The notes: generated by a model from the letters alone, not told the origin. A DNA stretch of 64,000 nt from Rhodobacterales bacterium (GCA_021155205.1 JAJNPS010000011.1:115653-179652), one strand, 5' to 3'; counted from the first letter of the stretch, positions 24,720-33,788 are shown. A program made the numbers and translations.

Positions 24720-25446
24720 ATCGCACGTCACGACCCTGGTTCAGGATGATGACATTGCCTGAACTGACGTCGCCCGCGGGCGAGATCAGGAACCCGACCC
24801 ATGCGGCGATTTCGGTCGGCTGCATCGCGTGCCCATGTGGCATGGCGCTGATCGCGCGCGCCAGCACATCTTCGGTCAGCACGTTGAAAAGCGGCGTTTC
24901 CGTCATCGCCGGGGCGATGGAGTTCACCGCAATCCTGTCGCGCGCATAGCGGCGGGCAAGGTCCTTGGTCAGCGTGTCCATCGCGGCCTTGCTGGCCCGG
25001 TAATGCGGCGGGTCAAAGACGTCGAAGTTGTAGGCCCCGTTGGACGAGATGTTGACGATCTTGCGCACGCCGGGCCGCCCGGCCATGGCCTTGACCGCCT
25101 GCTGGCAGCAATGGAAGGCGGACGAAAAGTTGATCGCCATCTGCCGGTCCAGCTCTGCCGCCGGAATGTCGGGGAAATCCGACATGAAACAGGTGCCTGC
25201 GTTGTTCACCAGTGCATCGACGCCGCCGTGGCGCGCGGTGATCCGGTCGAACAGGTCCGCGATGGCGTCGGCGTCGGTCAGGTCGACCGCCTCGGGGGTG
25301 AAACTGTCCAGATCGGCGGCCATGCTGATCAGGGCAGGCCCGTCGATGTCCACCCCCACCACATGCAGCCCGTCCGCCACCAGCCGGTCGGTGATCGCCC
25401 GCCCCATGCCACCTGCGGCCCCGGTGACGACGGCGATGCGGATCAT
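24718..25446 (-). CDS. SDR-family oxidoreductase
   Basis: A 242-residue short-chain dehydrogenase/reductase. The Rossmann motif VVTGAAGGMGRAI is at the N-terminus; ALVNNAGTC carries the structural asparagine region, IVNISSNGAYN the catalytic serine, and HYRASKAAMDTL the Y-x3-K pair. Cofactor choice is probably NAD(H), judged from the acidic VVGVDIDG at the end of strand 2. The ATG overlaps the upstream cupin stop as ATGA. It works with the cupin and aminotransferase by context; the alcohol or carbonyl substrate is unknown. Confidence 0.92.
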   Translation of the reverse strand: MIRIAVVTGAAGGMGRAITDRLVADGLHVVGVDIDGPALISMAADLDSFTPEAVDLTDADAIADLFDRITARHGGVDALVNNAGTCFMSDFPDIPAAELDRQMAINFSSAFHCCQQAVKAMAGRPGVRKIVNISSNGAYNFDVFDPPHYRASKAAMDTLTKDLARRYARDRIAVNSIAPAMTETPLFNVLTEDVLARAISAMPHGHAMQPTEIAAWVGFLISPAGDVSSGNVIILNQGRDVR

Positions 25447-25799
25447 GGGGTAACGACGAAATCGAAATGCTTGCGGACGTTTTCCTCGATCTTCCAGGTT
25501 CCCCTGAAGTCCTTTTCGACCACAAAGGCATCGCCCGCCTTGACCGTGACGGGGGTGCCGCCATCCGGCGTGATCACGATCCGCCCGGCAATCAGCACCA
25601 CGTATTCATAGGCCGAGTAGGTCGCATGATAGCTGCCGACCGTGCATTCCCAGATGCCTGACACCATGCTGCCATCCCTGGCGGTGTGCAAAACCCAGGT
25701 CTTCATCGACGGCGCGCCTTCGGTCACGATCCAGCCGTCCAGATCGGCGGTCGAGGGGGTGATGCTTTCGGTCGAGGGCAGGCGGGTGATGGATTGCAT
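25443..25799 (-). CDS. small cupin protein (DUF861 / Cupin_3 type)
   Basis: A 118-residue single-domain cupin of the DUF861 group, relatives of which include ureidoglycine aminohydrolase-like proteins. Core motifs are IWECTVGSYHATYSAYEYVVLIAGRI and a second motif around GDAFVVEKDFRGTWKIEE. ATG 25799 is chosen because AGGGA is well placed and the cupin sequence starts after it; an in-frame ATG at 25868 would add an uncharacteristic tail. It overlaps the SDR start by four bases. Metal-ligand positions are only partly histidine, so catalytic ability is uncertain. Confidence 0.85.
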   Translation of the reverse strand: MQSITRLPSTESITPSTADLDGWIVTEGAPSMKTWVLHTARDGSMVSGIWECTVGSYHATYSAYEYVVLIAGRIVITPDGGTPVTVKAGDAFVVEKDFRGTWKIEENVRKHFDFVVTP

Positions 25800-25818
25800 G
25801 CGGCGGTCCCTTGCCCGT

Positions 25819-26661
25819 TCAAATCGTGTCGAAATCTGCTGCAGAATGGCGTTCGCGCAGCTGTTCATGCGGCGCGCCCGAGGTCTTGTTGACCATCCGG
25901 CCCCGCCTCACCGCGGGGCGGGCGTCGATCCTTTTCGCCCAGACGAGAACATGGGTATAGCTGGCCACGTCCAGAAATTCGGCCGCGCCATACTGACGGC
26001 CCAGAACCAGATTGCCGTACCAGGACCAGATCGCGATATCGGCGATGGAATAGGCGTCACCCGCCATCCAGTCCCGGTCGGCCAGATGACGGTCCAGAAC
26101 ATCCAGCTGCCGCTTGGTTTCCATCGCAAAACGGTTGATCGGGTATTCCATCTTGGTCGGCGCATAGGCGTAGAAATGGCCAAAGCCACCACCCAGATAA
26201 GGCGCGGAGCCCATCTGCCAGAACAGCCAGGACAGGCATTCCGTGCGTCCGGCATGGTCTTTCGGGATCAGCGCGCCGAACTTGTCGGCCAGGTACAAAA
26301 GGATCGCGCCGGACTCAAACACGCGCTGCGGCGGGTTGACCGAGCGGTCCATGAGTGCCGGGATTTTGGAGTTCGGGTTGATCTCGACAAACCCTGATCC
26401 GAACTGGTCGCCGTTGCCGATGTCGATCAGCCAGGCGTCGTATTCGGCGCCCGTGTGACCAAGGGCAAGCAGCTCTTCCAGCAGGACCGTAACCTTGATC
26501 CCGTTGGGGGTGCCAAGCGAATAGACCTGCAAGGGATGTTTGCCGACCGGCAGCACCCTGTCATGCGTCGACCCGGCAATGGGGCGGTTGATGCTGGCGA
26601 AACGACCGCCGTTTTCCTTGTCCCAGGTCCAGACCTGCGGGGGGATGTAGTCCTCGGCCAT
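25819..26661 (-). CDS. yghU: glutathione-dependent disulfide-bond oxidoreductase (YghU-like)
   Basis: A 280-residue Nu-class glutathione transferase. The N-terminal extension YIPPQVWTWDKENGGRFASINRP is diagnostic of YghU/YfcG relatives. The thioredoxin-like domain contains YSLGTPNGIKVTVLLEEL, with the TPN segment contacting glutathione sulfur, and PNSKIPAL before the cis-proline. A helical C-terminal domain follows. ATG 26661 is preferred to 26667 because AAGG lies nine bases upstream. It is 19 bases from the cupin gene, and a terminator hairpin separates it from gabD. It may detoxify electrophiles or reduce disulfides with glutathione; gshA is also in the window. Confidence 0.9.
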   Translation of the reverse strand: MAEDYIPPQVWTWDKENGGRFASINRPIAGSTHDRVLPVGKHPLQVYSLGTPNGIKVTVLLEELLALGHTGAEYDAWLIDIGNGDQFGSGFVEINPNSKIPALMDRSVNPPQRVFESGAILLYLADKFGALIPKDHAGRTECLSWLFWQMGSAPYLGGGFGHFYAYAPTKMEYPINRFAMETKRQLDVLDRHLADRDWMAGDAYSIADIAIWSWYGNLVLGRQYGAAEFLDVASYTHVLVWAKRIDARPAVRRGRMVNKTSGAPHEQLRERHSAADFDTI

Positions 26662-26680
26662 GCGCAAACCTTGTCGGGTG

Positions 26681-26706
26681 AAAAGAGGACGGCCGCGCCG
26701 TCCTCT
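26681..26706 (-). terminator. intrinsic terminator after gabD
   Basis: AGAGGACGGC (26684-26693) and GCCGTCCTCT (26697-26706) form a ten-base-pair stem with a three-base loop. On the minus strand it is followed directly by a short U-run (TTTT). It lies 22 bases after the gabD stop, so gabD transcripts probably end here and the yghU-cupin-SDR-aminotransferase group starts separately. Confidence 0.85.
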
Positions 26707-26728
26707 AGGTTTCGATCCGCCCGGACCT

Positions 26729-28207
26729 TCAGATGCTCAGGCAGATGTATTTCATCTCCAGATAGTCCTCGATGCCGTGGCGCGACCCTTCGCGCCCCAG
26801 GCCCGACTGCTTGACGCCGCCAAAGGGGGCAACCTCGGTCGAGATCAACCCGGTGTTCACGCCCACCATTCCGTATTCCAGAGCCTCCTGGACGCGGGTG
26901 ATGCGCCCGATGTCGCGGGCATAGAAATAGCTTGCCAGACCAAAGATCGTGTCATTGGCAAGGCGAATGACCTCTTCCTCGGTGTCGAAGCGGAAAAGGG
27001 GCGCCAGGGGGCCAAAGGTTTCTTCGGTCGAGACCTTCATCTGCGGCGTCACGCCCGTCACCACGGTCGGCTCGAAGAACAGCCCGCCCAGCCTGTGACG
27101 ATGCCCGCCGGTGACGATCTTGCCGCCGCCTGCCAGCACATCCGCGATATGCTCTTCGACCTTTTCCATCGCCGCCTCGGTGATCAGCGGCCCCGTCGTC
27201 ACCCCCGCCGTCAGCCCGTCGCCGACGTTCAGCTTGGCCACGGCCTTGGTCAGTTTTTCGGCAAAGGCGTCATAAACCCCGGCCTGCACGTAGATACGGT
27301 TGGCGCAGACGCAGGTCTGCCCGTTGTTGCGGAATTTCGAAATCATCGCGCCTTCGACCGCCGCATCCAGATCGGCGTCGTCGAACACGATGAAGGGCGC
27401 ATTGCCGCCAAGTTCCATCGAGCATTTCATCACCTGATCCGCCGCCTGGCGCAGCAGGATGCGGCCCACCTCGGTCGACCCGGTAAAGGTCAGTTTTCGC
27501 ACCAACGGGTTTTCGCAGAACTCCTTGCCGATGTCGGAGGATCGCGACGAGGTGATGACCGAAAAGAGGCCAGCAGGCACGCCCGCACGTTCGGCCAGCA
27601 CGGCCATCGCCAGCGCCGACAGCGGTGTTTCGGCCGCAGGGCGGGCGACGAAGCCGCAACCGGCGGCCAGCGCAGGGGCCACCTTGCGCGCGATCATCGC
27701 GTTCGGGAAATTCCACGGCGTGATCGACGCCGCGACACCGATCGGCTGCTTGATCACCATCAGGCGCTTGTCGCGCTGGTGGCCGGGGATGGTCTCGCCA
27801 TAGATGCGCTTGGCCTCTTCGCCGAACCATTCGATGAAGGATGCGCCATAGACGACCTCGCCCTTGGCCTCGGGCAGGGGTTTGCCCATCTCGGCGGTCA
27901 GGATCGCGCCAAGGTCATCGGCATTGGCAACCATCAGGTCCGCCCATTTGCGCAACACGCTTGCGCGTTCCTTGCCGGTGCGGGCGGCCCATTCGCGGCG
28001 GGCGACGTCAGCGGCGGCAATCGCGCGGGCGGCATCGGCGCGGGTCAGGTCGGCGACATTGGCGATGACATCGCCGCGCGCAGGGTTGCGCACGGGGAAC
28101 GTCTTGCCATCCGACGCCATCACCCATTCCCCGGCGATATAGGCCTTTTCGGTCAAGAGGCCGGGGTCTTTCAGCATCGCGCTTAGGTCTGTCGGGGAAT
28201 CGAGCAT
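26729..28207 (-). CDS. gabD: succinate-semialdehyde dehydrogenase
   Basis: A 492-residue NAD(P)-dependent aldehyde dehydrogenase of the GabD type, oxidising succinate semialdehyde to succinate for the TCA cycle. Key motifs are ITPWNFPNAMIARK, FTGSTEVGRIL, the general base in MELGGNAPFIVFD and the nucleophilic cysteine in NNGQTCVCANR. The end KQSGLGREGSRHGIEDYLEMKY is characteristic. The length matches the family. ATG 28207 follows GGGAGG. It is transcribed alone or with something upstream of the divergent hydrolase, and ends at the hairpin at 26684-26706. Other semialdehydes are possible substrates. Confidence 0.94.
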   Translation of the reverse strand: MLDSPTDLSAMLKDPGLLTEKAYIAGEWVMASDGKTFPVRNPARGDVIANVADLTRADAARAIAAADVARREWAARTGKERASVLRKWADLMVANADDLGAILTAEMGKPLPEAKGEVVYGASFIEWFGEEAKRIYGETIPGHQRDKRLMVIKQPIGVAASITPWNFPNAMIARKVAPALAAGCGFVARPAAETPLSALAMAVLAERAGVPAGLFSVITSSRSSDIGKEFCENPLVRKLTFTGSTEVGRILLRQAADQVMKCSMELGGNAPFIVFDDADLDAAVEGAMISKFRNNGQTCVCANRIYVQAGVYDAFAEKLTKAVAKLNVGDGLTAGVTTGPLITEAAMEKVEEHIADVLAGGGKIVTGGHRHRLGGLFFEPTVVTGVTPQMKVSTEETFGPLAPLFRFDTEEEVIRLANDTIFGLASYFYARDIGRITRVQEALEYGMVGVNTGLISTEVAPFGGVKQSGLGREGSRHGIEDYLEMKYICLSI

Positions 28208-28311
28208 CGGGGCCTCCCATTATCCGGATGGTCATGCAATGCATGGGGCGGCAGGAAAAGTCCAGTTGCCGATGGCATGTGCGGCTGGAGTTTGATCAAG
28301 AAGGTGAGGCA

Positions 28312-29094
28312 TTGGACCAGACGCGGGCCTACACGAACGGCGACTTCATTCCTGACGCGGCCAGCTATCCGCCCCGTTGGGCAGAGCAGGCCGCAGCGTT
28401 TCGCGGCGCACTGGGTTCGCGCGCGGTCCTGGACCTGCCCTATGGCGCGGCGGCACGCCAGAAGTTCGACCTGTTCCTGCCCGATGCCGCGCCGCGCGGG
28501 CTGCTGGTCTATGTCCATGGCGGTTATTGGCTGGCCTTTGGCCGCGCCGACTGGTCACATCTGGCGGCGGGGGCGCTGGCCCACGGCTGGGCCGTCGCGA
28601 TGCCCTCCTACACGCTGGCACCGGACGCGCGGATCACCGACATCACGCGCGAGATCGGGCAGGCGGTAGAGGCCGCGTCGGGGCGTGTTCCGGGTCCGGT
28701 CGTTGTCACCGGGCATTCCGCTGGCGGGCATCTGTCGGCCCGGTTGGGCTGCGTCGATGCCCCGTGCAGGGCGCCGGTTGCGTGCGTCGTGCCGATTTCG
28801 CCGGTCGCAGACCTTGAACCCCTGCTGTCAACCGAGATGAACGCGACGCTGGGTCTGACCCCGGACGAGGTTGACCGCGAAAGCCCGGCACGATTGGCTT
28901 TGCGCCCCGATGTTGGCGCGCATGTCTGGGTCGGCGGCCAGGAACGCCCGGCATTCCTGTGGCAGGCGCGCACGCTGTCGGAGAATTGGTCCTGTGACTG
29001 GACGGTCGCGGCGGGTAGACACCATTTCGATGTCATCGACGATCTTTCGGACCCGGCCTCGCGCCTGACCCGGCTTTGCGTTCTTGCCGGCTAG
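28312..29094 (+). CDS. alpha/beta hydrolase, kynurenine formamidase-like
   Basis: A 260-residue esterase/amidase of the alpha/beta-hydrolase fold. The oxyanion motif is YVHGGYWLAFGRADW, the nucleophile elbow is VTGHSAGGHLSA, and the terminal catalytic histidine lies in GRHHFDVIDDL. Family members include arylformamidases of tryptophan degradation and related carboxylesterases. TTG 28312 is chosen: AAGG at 28301-28304 is seven bases upstream, and homologue-like sequence (DQTRAYTNGDF) starts there. In-frame ATGs upstream add non-conserved sequence. It is convergent with the next gene; both stops fall inside one CTAG at 29091-29094. The substrate is uncertain. Confidence 0.85.
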   Translation: MDQTRAYTNGDFIPDAASYPPRWAEQAAAFRGALGSRAVLDLPYGAAARQKFDLFLPDAAPRGLLVYVHGGYWLAFGRADWSHLAAGALAHGWAVAMPSYTLAPDARITDITREIGQAVEAASGRVPGPVVVTGHSAGGHLSARLGCVDAPCRAPVACVVPISPVADLEPLLSTEMNATLGLTPDEVDRESPARLALRPDVGAHVWVGGQERPAFLWQARTLSENWSCDWTVAAGRHHFDVIDDLSDPASRLTRLCVLAG

Positions 29095-29420
29095 GTGTTC
29101 GCGTTGATCCGCTCGATATAGGCGCGCATTTCCTCGGCCTCGTGGCGCACATCGCGCAGGCCCTCCATCGCGGCGCGCAGTTCGGCCTCGGTCTGGGCGA
29201 TCTGGTTCACCAGTTCCGCCTCGCGCTGTTCCAGGTACAGGATCGCCTGATCGCGCACCTCTTCGGCTTCGTGCAGGGATTGCGCCAGACGGTCCATTTC
29301 CGCCATGTCGCCGCCCGCGACGCGGGTAAAGCGGTGCATCAGCCAATAACTGAACCATCCCAGCGCAAAGGCCGCCAAAAGGATGATGGCTGTGGTGATG
29401 ATGAATTCGGTTCGGTTCAT
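29091..29420 (-). CDS. small membrane-anchored coiled-coil protein
   Basis: A 109-residue protein with one N-terminal membrane helix (FIITTAIILLAAFALGWFSYW, about residues 6-26) and a long charged helix rich in E, A, L and R (about 38-105) with heptad character, likely a coiled coil. No family name is recognised; the architecture resembles small septal or envelope scaffolds. It ends in the same CTAG that stops the convergent hydrolase gene. It lies 59 bases downstream of the OmpA-family gene on the same strand and may be cotranscribed. Function is unknown. Confidence 0.8.
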   Translation of the reverse strand: MNRTEFIITTAIILLAAFALGWFSYWLMHRFTRVAGGDMAEMDRLAQSLHEAEEVRDQAILYLEQREAELVNQIAQTEAELRAAMEGLRDVRHEAEEMRAYIERINANT

Positions 29421-29479
29421 GGGCGACTTTCGGCGGCGTCATCGGGTGGTCGGGTTCTAGCAGACGCCGGTCGGGAAAG

Positions 29480-31468
29480 TCACCCCTGATCGGGGCGCGG
29501 CTTGGGGCGGATCGTGGGTTCGGTCGGGGCAAGGGACGGCCGGTTCACACCCTGGCCGTCGGGCGCCGCGTCGCCCTGGCCCGCCGCGGCACCTTTGCTG
29601 CCCAGCAGGGTAAACTCGATCCGCCGGTTCGCTTCGCGCCCGGCATCGGTGCCATTGTCGGCGATGGGGCGCGTTTCGCCATAGCCGACCGCGCGCATCC
29701 CCGACACATCGACACGACGCCCCTGCAGCGCCAGCAGCACCGCATCGGCGCGCGCCTGACTGAGGGCAAGGTTGCCGCCCTCGGACCCCTGCGCGTCGGT
29801 GTGTCCGCCGATTTCCATCAGCATCACCGGGCAACCGTCCAGCACATCGGCGATCGCAGCGATGGTCGGCGTCGCCGGCCCCGCAATTTCGGCCGATCCG
29901 GGAGCAAAGGCGATCTTGTTGCGCGCCAGGATGTCGGTGATCCTTGCGGCGCAGTCTTCGGCCGGTGGCGGGGCGGCATCGGGGTCCAGCGCCGCGTCAT
30001 AGCGCACATCGACCTGAAAGGACTGGCCCTGACCCAGTTGGCGGGACAGGATCTGCGCGATCTGGCTGCGCGCCTGCGGCGATCCCGTCACGCCCCTGAC
30101 CGTGACAGAGTCGGGCCGCACCACCAGATTGCCCGCGGTCAACTGGTCCAGCGCCTGCAGACCCGCCATCACGCGTACCGGCCAGCCGTTCGGCATGCCG
30201 GGGTCCAGGCGCGCCGCCATCTTGACCTTGTCGGACCCGAACGCCGCCTTGGCATAGGCCATGACCGCCTCGCGCTGCAGTTCGTCCACCAGCCGACCGC
30301 CGATTTCCACCGCACCGGCGTCGGACAGCGTCGCGAGGAACTCTGCCGGTCCCTGGCCTTCCGATGTCGGCACGCCCAGCGAGGCCGCCAGCGAAAAGAC
30401 CGCCGGCAGGCCCTGTTCCAGTTCGCCCACGACCCGGTCCAGCGTCGTCTGCGACACGCCCTGCGGTGCCTCCAGGGTAATGTCGGCGTCCGAGATCGTC
30501 ACTGACCCGCCGCCCAGCGAAACGACGGCGGAAATCACAGCCTCCACCGCCTCGGACCAGCGCGGGGTCGGCACACCAAGGCCGATCGCGCAAGGCGTAT
30601 CGGCAGGCGCCCCCGCAACACCGCCCGCCGCAAGGATGCGCCGCCGCGCGACATCGGTGTCGGCCGAACAGGCATCGAAGCGCGCGCCCTGATTGTCGAT
30701 CACGAACCGCAAGGTAAAGGGAGCAATCACCGGGCGCGGGGCAGAGACGTTCATTTCCAGCGCAATGTCCTGGGGTTTGCCTTTGCGCAACTCGGCCTCG
30801 ACGCTGCGTTTCTGCTCCTCGCTATCGGTGATCGCTATAACAGCCACCCGTTCGGCATCGACCGAAATCTTGGCGCTGGGCAAAAGATGCAGCGCCGATA
30901 TGCCAAAGGTCAACGCTGCGTTCCAGCCGGGCGGCGGCGGATAGGCCGCGGTTTCAAGCATGTTCGACACCCCGGTATCGGGTGCGAACTTTGCGACCTC
31001 GGCCAAGAGCGCGTCCTTGCTGATGCCATCGTCCCCCGGATCCTGTGGCAACAGGCCGATCAGCTGCACGGAATCGTTGTTGCGCAACATTTCCACCGAA
31101 AAGCGGGGCGCCCCGACGGCCTTGGCGGGGACAGCGTCCAGCGCGTCGATGATGCGTCCGGAATCGACCACCGAGCCCGCCACATTGACGGCCCGGAACC
31201 GTTCGGCCTCGTTCGGGGCGGACCCGGTCAAGGTGACGCGAAGGCCATCCACCGACACCGAAGCCCAGCCCGCCGCCGCGGTCTGCAGGGCAGTCGTGAC
31301 GGCGGTTTCGGTGCGGCGTTCAATGGCAAGAGTGGCCAGGAACGCCACCCCCAGCATCACGATGCCCGCCGCCGCAAACGCGACCGCCGCCAGCACGCCG
31401 GGCGTGGGACGGACCGCTATCCTGGCGGCTACGGTCGAAAGGATCGGGCGCAGGTCTGGCAGTTTCAC
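29480..31468 (-). CDS. OmpA-family protein with BON-like repeats
   Basis: A 662-residue membrane-anchored envelope protein. An N-terminal helix (GVLAAVAFAAAGIVMLGVAF, about 24-45) is followed by repeated alpha/beta modules of BON type (VSVDGLRVTLTGSAPNEAER; RPDSVTVRGVTGSPQARSQI). The C-terminal OmpA/MotB domain (about 520-630) contains LMEIGGHTDAQGSEGGNLAL, AVGYGETRPIADNG and RRIEFTLL, the peptidoglycan-binding signature. A Pro/Arg-rich tail follows. The start is GTG 31468. It probably tethers the inner membrane or a complex to peptidoglycan. The order of BON repeats is my reading of weak repeats. Confidence 0.9.
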   Translation of the reverse strand: MKLPDLRPILSTVAARIAVRPTPGVLAAVAFAAAGIVMLGVAFLATLAIERRTETAVTTALQTAAAGWASVSVDGLRVTLTGSAPNEAERFRAVNVAGSVVDSGRIIDALDAVPAKAVGAPRFSVEMLRNNDSVQLIGLLPQDPGDDGISKDALLAEVAKFAPDTGVSNMLETAAYPPPPGWNAALTFGISALHLLPSAKISVDAERVAVIAITDSEEQKRSVEAELRKGKPQDIALEMNVSAPRPVIAPFTLRFVIDNQGARFDACSADTDVARRRILAAGGVAGAPADTPCAIGLGVPTPRWSEAVEAVISAVVSLGGGSVTISDADITLEAPQGVSQTTLDRVVGELEQGLPAVFSLAASLGVPTSEGQGPAEFLATLSDAGAVEIGGRLVDELQREAVMAYAKAAFGSDKVKMAARLDPGMPNGWPVRVMAGLQALDQLTAGNLVVRPDSVTVRGVTGSPQARSQIAQILSRQLGQGQSFQVDVRYDAALDPDAAPPPAEDCAARITDILARNKIAFAPGSAEIAGPATPTIAAIADVLDGCPVMLMEIGGHTDAQGSEGGNLALSQARADAVLLALQGRRVDVSGMRAVGYGETRPIADNGTDAGREANRRIEFTLLGSKGAAAGQGDAAPDGQGVNRPSLAPTEPTIRPKPRPDQG

Positions 31469-31506
31469 AACGCCGACTCTCTAGGCTGATGTGGCCGGGC
31501 TGGCAA

Positions 31507-32487
31507 TCAAACGACGGATGCAGCGGCAAAAAACAGCCACAGGATCAGCCCGGCATCGCGGTTGGACCGAAAGACTGCAAGGCACGAGGCGGGGTCAGCA
31601 GGGTTCAGGCGGCGCAATTGCCAGAACAGATGCCAGCCAAAAGCCCAGACCCCGCCCAGGGCCACCACCAGTTTCAGCGCATCCGCCCCCGACGAAAGCA
31701 ACACCAGCAGCACCGCGATCATCAGACAGGTGACGGCCGCAACCAGAAAGCCTGCAAGCCATTTCCGGCTGTCCTGCCCGAACAGCCGCGCCGTGGACCT
31801 GATCCCCGCCATCGCGTCATCCTCGACGTCCTGCAGCGCATAGATCGTGTCGTAAAACAGCGTCCAGGCGATGCCCCCGGCATAGAGAAACAGCGCGGCC
31901 GGCGGCACCGCGCCGGCATGTGCGGCCCAGGCCAGCAGCGCCCCCCAGTTGAACGCCAGCCCCAGAAAGACCTGCGGCCACCAGGTGAACCGCTTGGCAA
32001 AGGGATAGACCGCAACCAGCGCCAGCGAGGCGATACCCAGCGATATGGCCAGGCCATTGTAGGTGAACAGGATCAGCGCCGCAGCAAGTGCCTGTGCAAC
32101 CATCCAAAGTCCTGCGTGGAACGGCGTCACCTGGCCCGACGGGAGCGGGCGCAACCGCGTGCGTTCGACCCTTGCGTCGAAATCACGGTCGGCCAGGTCG
32201 TTCCAGGTGCAGCCCGCGCCGCGCATCAGGAACGCACCCGCCGCACCACTGACCGCCAGCCATAAATCCCAGCCCCGGTAGCCATCCGCCAGCGCGGCCA
32301 GCGAGATCGCCCATAGGCAGGGGATCAGCAGCAGCCAGGTGCCGATGGGCCGGTCTGCCCGGCTTAGCCGCAGATAGGGTCGCCATGCGCGCGGAGCATA
32401 GGTATCCACCCAGTTGCCGCGTGGCGCGTCCGCTACGCCGCGATCCAGTGCGGGGTCAGCCTCTGGCATTTCCGGGTTCCGGGACAT
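31507..32487 (-). CDS. ubiA: 4-hydroxybenzoate polyprenyltransferase
   Basis: A 326-residue integral membrane prenyltransferase that attaches the polyprenyl chain to 4-hydroxybenzoate in ubiquinone synthesis. Both Asp-rich, Mg-binding motifs are present: CTWNDLADRDFDARV and FYDTIYALQDVEDD. Around eight or nine helices follow the N-terminal tail. ATG 32487 is used; ATG 32469 is an alternative. Its ATG lies only 12 bases from that of the divergent rsmE, leaving no room for a normal leader on either side. Identity is strong. Confidence 0.95.
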   Translation of the reverse strand: MSRNPEMPEADPALDRGVADAPRGNWVDTYAPRAWRPYLRLSRADRPIGTWLLLIPCLWAISLAALADGYRGWDLWLAVSGAAGAFLMRGAGCTWNDLADRDFDARVERTRLRPLPSGQVTPFHAGLWMVAQALAAALILFTYNGLAISLGIASLALVAVYPFAKRFTWWPQVFLGLAFNWGALLAWAAHAGAVPPAALFLYAGGIAWTLFYDTIYALQDVEDDAMAGIRSTARLFGQDSRKWLAGFLVAAVTCLMIAVLLVLLSSGADALKLVVALGGVWAFGWHLFWQLRRLNPADPASCLAVFRSNRDAGLILWLFFAAASVV

Positions 32488-32499
32488 AGGTTCAGCGCC

Positions 32500-33231
32500 A
32501 TGACTGAGGCAAGGATCAGGCTCTTTGTAGATCACCCGCTGGGGCCGGGGCAACCCGCGCCGCTGACCGTGGCACAGGCCCATTATCTGTTTCATGTCAT
32601 GCGCGCCGGGGTGGGGCATCCGGTCCTGATCTTCAACGGACGCGACGGCGAATGGCTGGCCCATGTGGCCGTGGCGGGCAAGCGCAACCCGACGCTGGTC
32701 TGCGCATCGCAGACGCGCCCGCTGGTCCCGCCGCCCGACCTGTGGCTGATCTTTGCACCCTTGAAGAAGTCCCGCACCGACTATCTGGTGGAAAAGGCGG
32801 TGGAACTGGGGGTCGCGCGCATCCAGCCGGTGCAGACCAGGTTCACCAATGCCGACCGCCTGCGCCACGACAAGCTGGTCGCCCATGCCGTCGAGGCGGC
32901 CGAGCAATGCGGCGCGACGGCCGTGCCGCAGGTGGGTGAGATCCTGCCCTTGCCGCGCCTGCTTGCCGCCTGGCCCGCGGAAAGACGGCTTTTGTGGTGC
33001 GACGAGGCGCTGGCGGGTGCGCCGTCGGACCTTGACGGATCGACGGGGCGCGGCAGACCCTGGGCGGTCCTGATCGGTCCCGAGGGCGGGTTTTCCAGCG
33101 AGGAACGCATCTGCATCGCGGAACTGCCGTCTGTTACTGCGCTGTCGCTTGGGCCCCGCATCCTGCGCGCGGATACCGCGGCGGTCGCGGCGCTGACGCT
33201 GTGGCAATCGACCTTTGGGGACTGGCGATGA
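32500..33231 (+). CDS. rsmE: 16S rRNA (uracil-1498-N3)-methyltransferase
   Basis: A 243-residue SPOUT-class methyltransferase that modifies U1498 of 16S rRNA with S-adenosylmethionine. The N-terminal PUA-like domain includes AQAHYLFHVMR and the RDGEW loop. The trefoil-knot SAM-binding motifs LIGPEGGFSSEER and LGPRILRADTA are intact. The ATG at 32500 gives the family-like MTEARIRLFVDHPLG. No ribosome-binding sequence is visible upstream and the divergent ubiA ATG is 12 bases away, so the transcript may be leaderless. It overlaps the next gene by ATGA. Confidence 0.95.
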   Translation: MTEARIRLFVDHPLGPGQPAPLTVAQAHYLFHVMRAGVGHPVLIFNGRDGEWLAHVAVAGKRNPTLVCASQTRPLVPPPDLWLIFAPLKKSRTDYLVEKAVELGVARIQPVQTRFTNADRLRHDKLVAHAVEAAEQCGATAVPQVGEILPLPRLLAAWPAERRLLWCDEALAGAPSDLDGSTGRGRPWAVLIGPEGGFSSEERICIAELPSVTALSLGPRILRADTAAVAALTLWQSTFGDWR

Positions 33232-33788
33232 GCCTGATCCGACCCGAACTTTGGCGTTCGGTGCAGCGGGGGCGCGAGGTTTTGCTGGGGGCGGCACTGG
33301 TCGTCGCAGGCGGCTGGGTCGCCTCGGGGGGCGGTTATGTCCTTGTGCCCATCGGCCTTGGGCTTGCCGGGCTGGGGCTGGCCTGGGCGGTCACGGCCTG
33401 GCGACGGATGCAGTTCGCCCAAGGCATCGCCGCGCCGGGAATTGTCGAAATCGACGAAGCCCAGATCGGCTATCTTGGCCCGGATGCGGGGGGCTATGTG
33501 GCAATCCCCGACCTGACCGAGCTGCGTCTGCTGGACATGCGGGGCAGACGGCTGTGGCAATTGCGTCAGGGCGACGGGCAGGTGCTTTTGATCCCTGTCG
33601 ATGCGACCGGCGCAGACCGGCTGTTTGATGCCTTTGCCAGCCTGCCCGGCATGGATACGGCCGTGCTGGTCGCGGCACTTGCCCCGCCGCAACCGGATGC
33701 CCGCCGCAGCCCGGCCCTGGCCACTGTCAGCACGACGCTCTGGCGTCGCGGGGGCCGCCATGCGGTGCTGCGGCGGGGCGATCCATAA
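33228..33788 (+). CDS. membrane protein of unknown function, rsmE-linked
   Basis: A 186-residue protein with two close N-terminal membrane helices (about residues 17-62: LLGAALVVAGGWVASGG and LVPIGLGLAGLGLAWAVTAW) and a soluble beta-rich domain (GIVEIDEAQIGYLGP; ELRLLDMRGRRLWQL). The ATG at 33228 overlaps the rsmE stop as ATGA. The domain organisation resembles bacterial photosystem-assembly BILBO/PH-like proteins only loosely, so I assign no family. It may be cotranscribed with rsmE and possibly gshA. Confidence 0.8.
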   Translation: MSLIRPELWRSVQRGREVLLGAALVVAGGWVASGGGYVLVPIGLGLAGLGLAWAVTAWRRMQFAQGIAAPGIVEIDEAQIGYLGPDAGGYVAIPDLTELRLLDMRGRRLWQLRQGDGQVLLIPVDATGADRLFDAFASLPGMDTAVLVAALAPPQPDARRSPALATVSTTLWRRGGRHAVLRRGDP

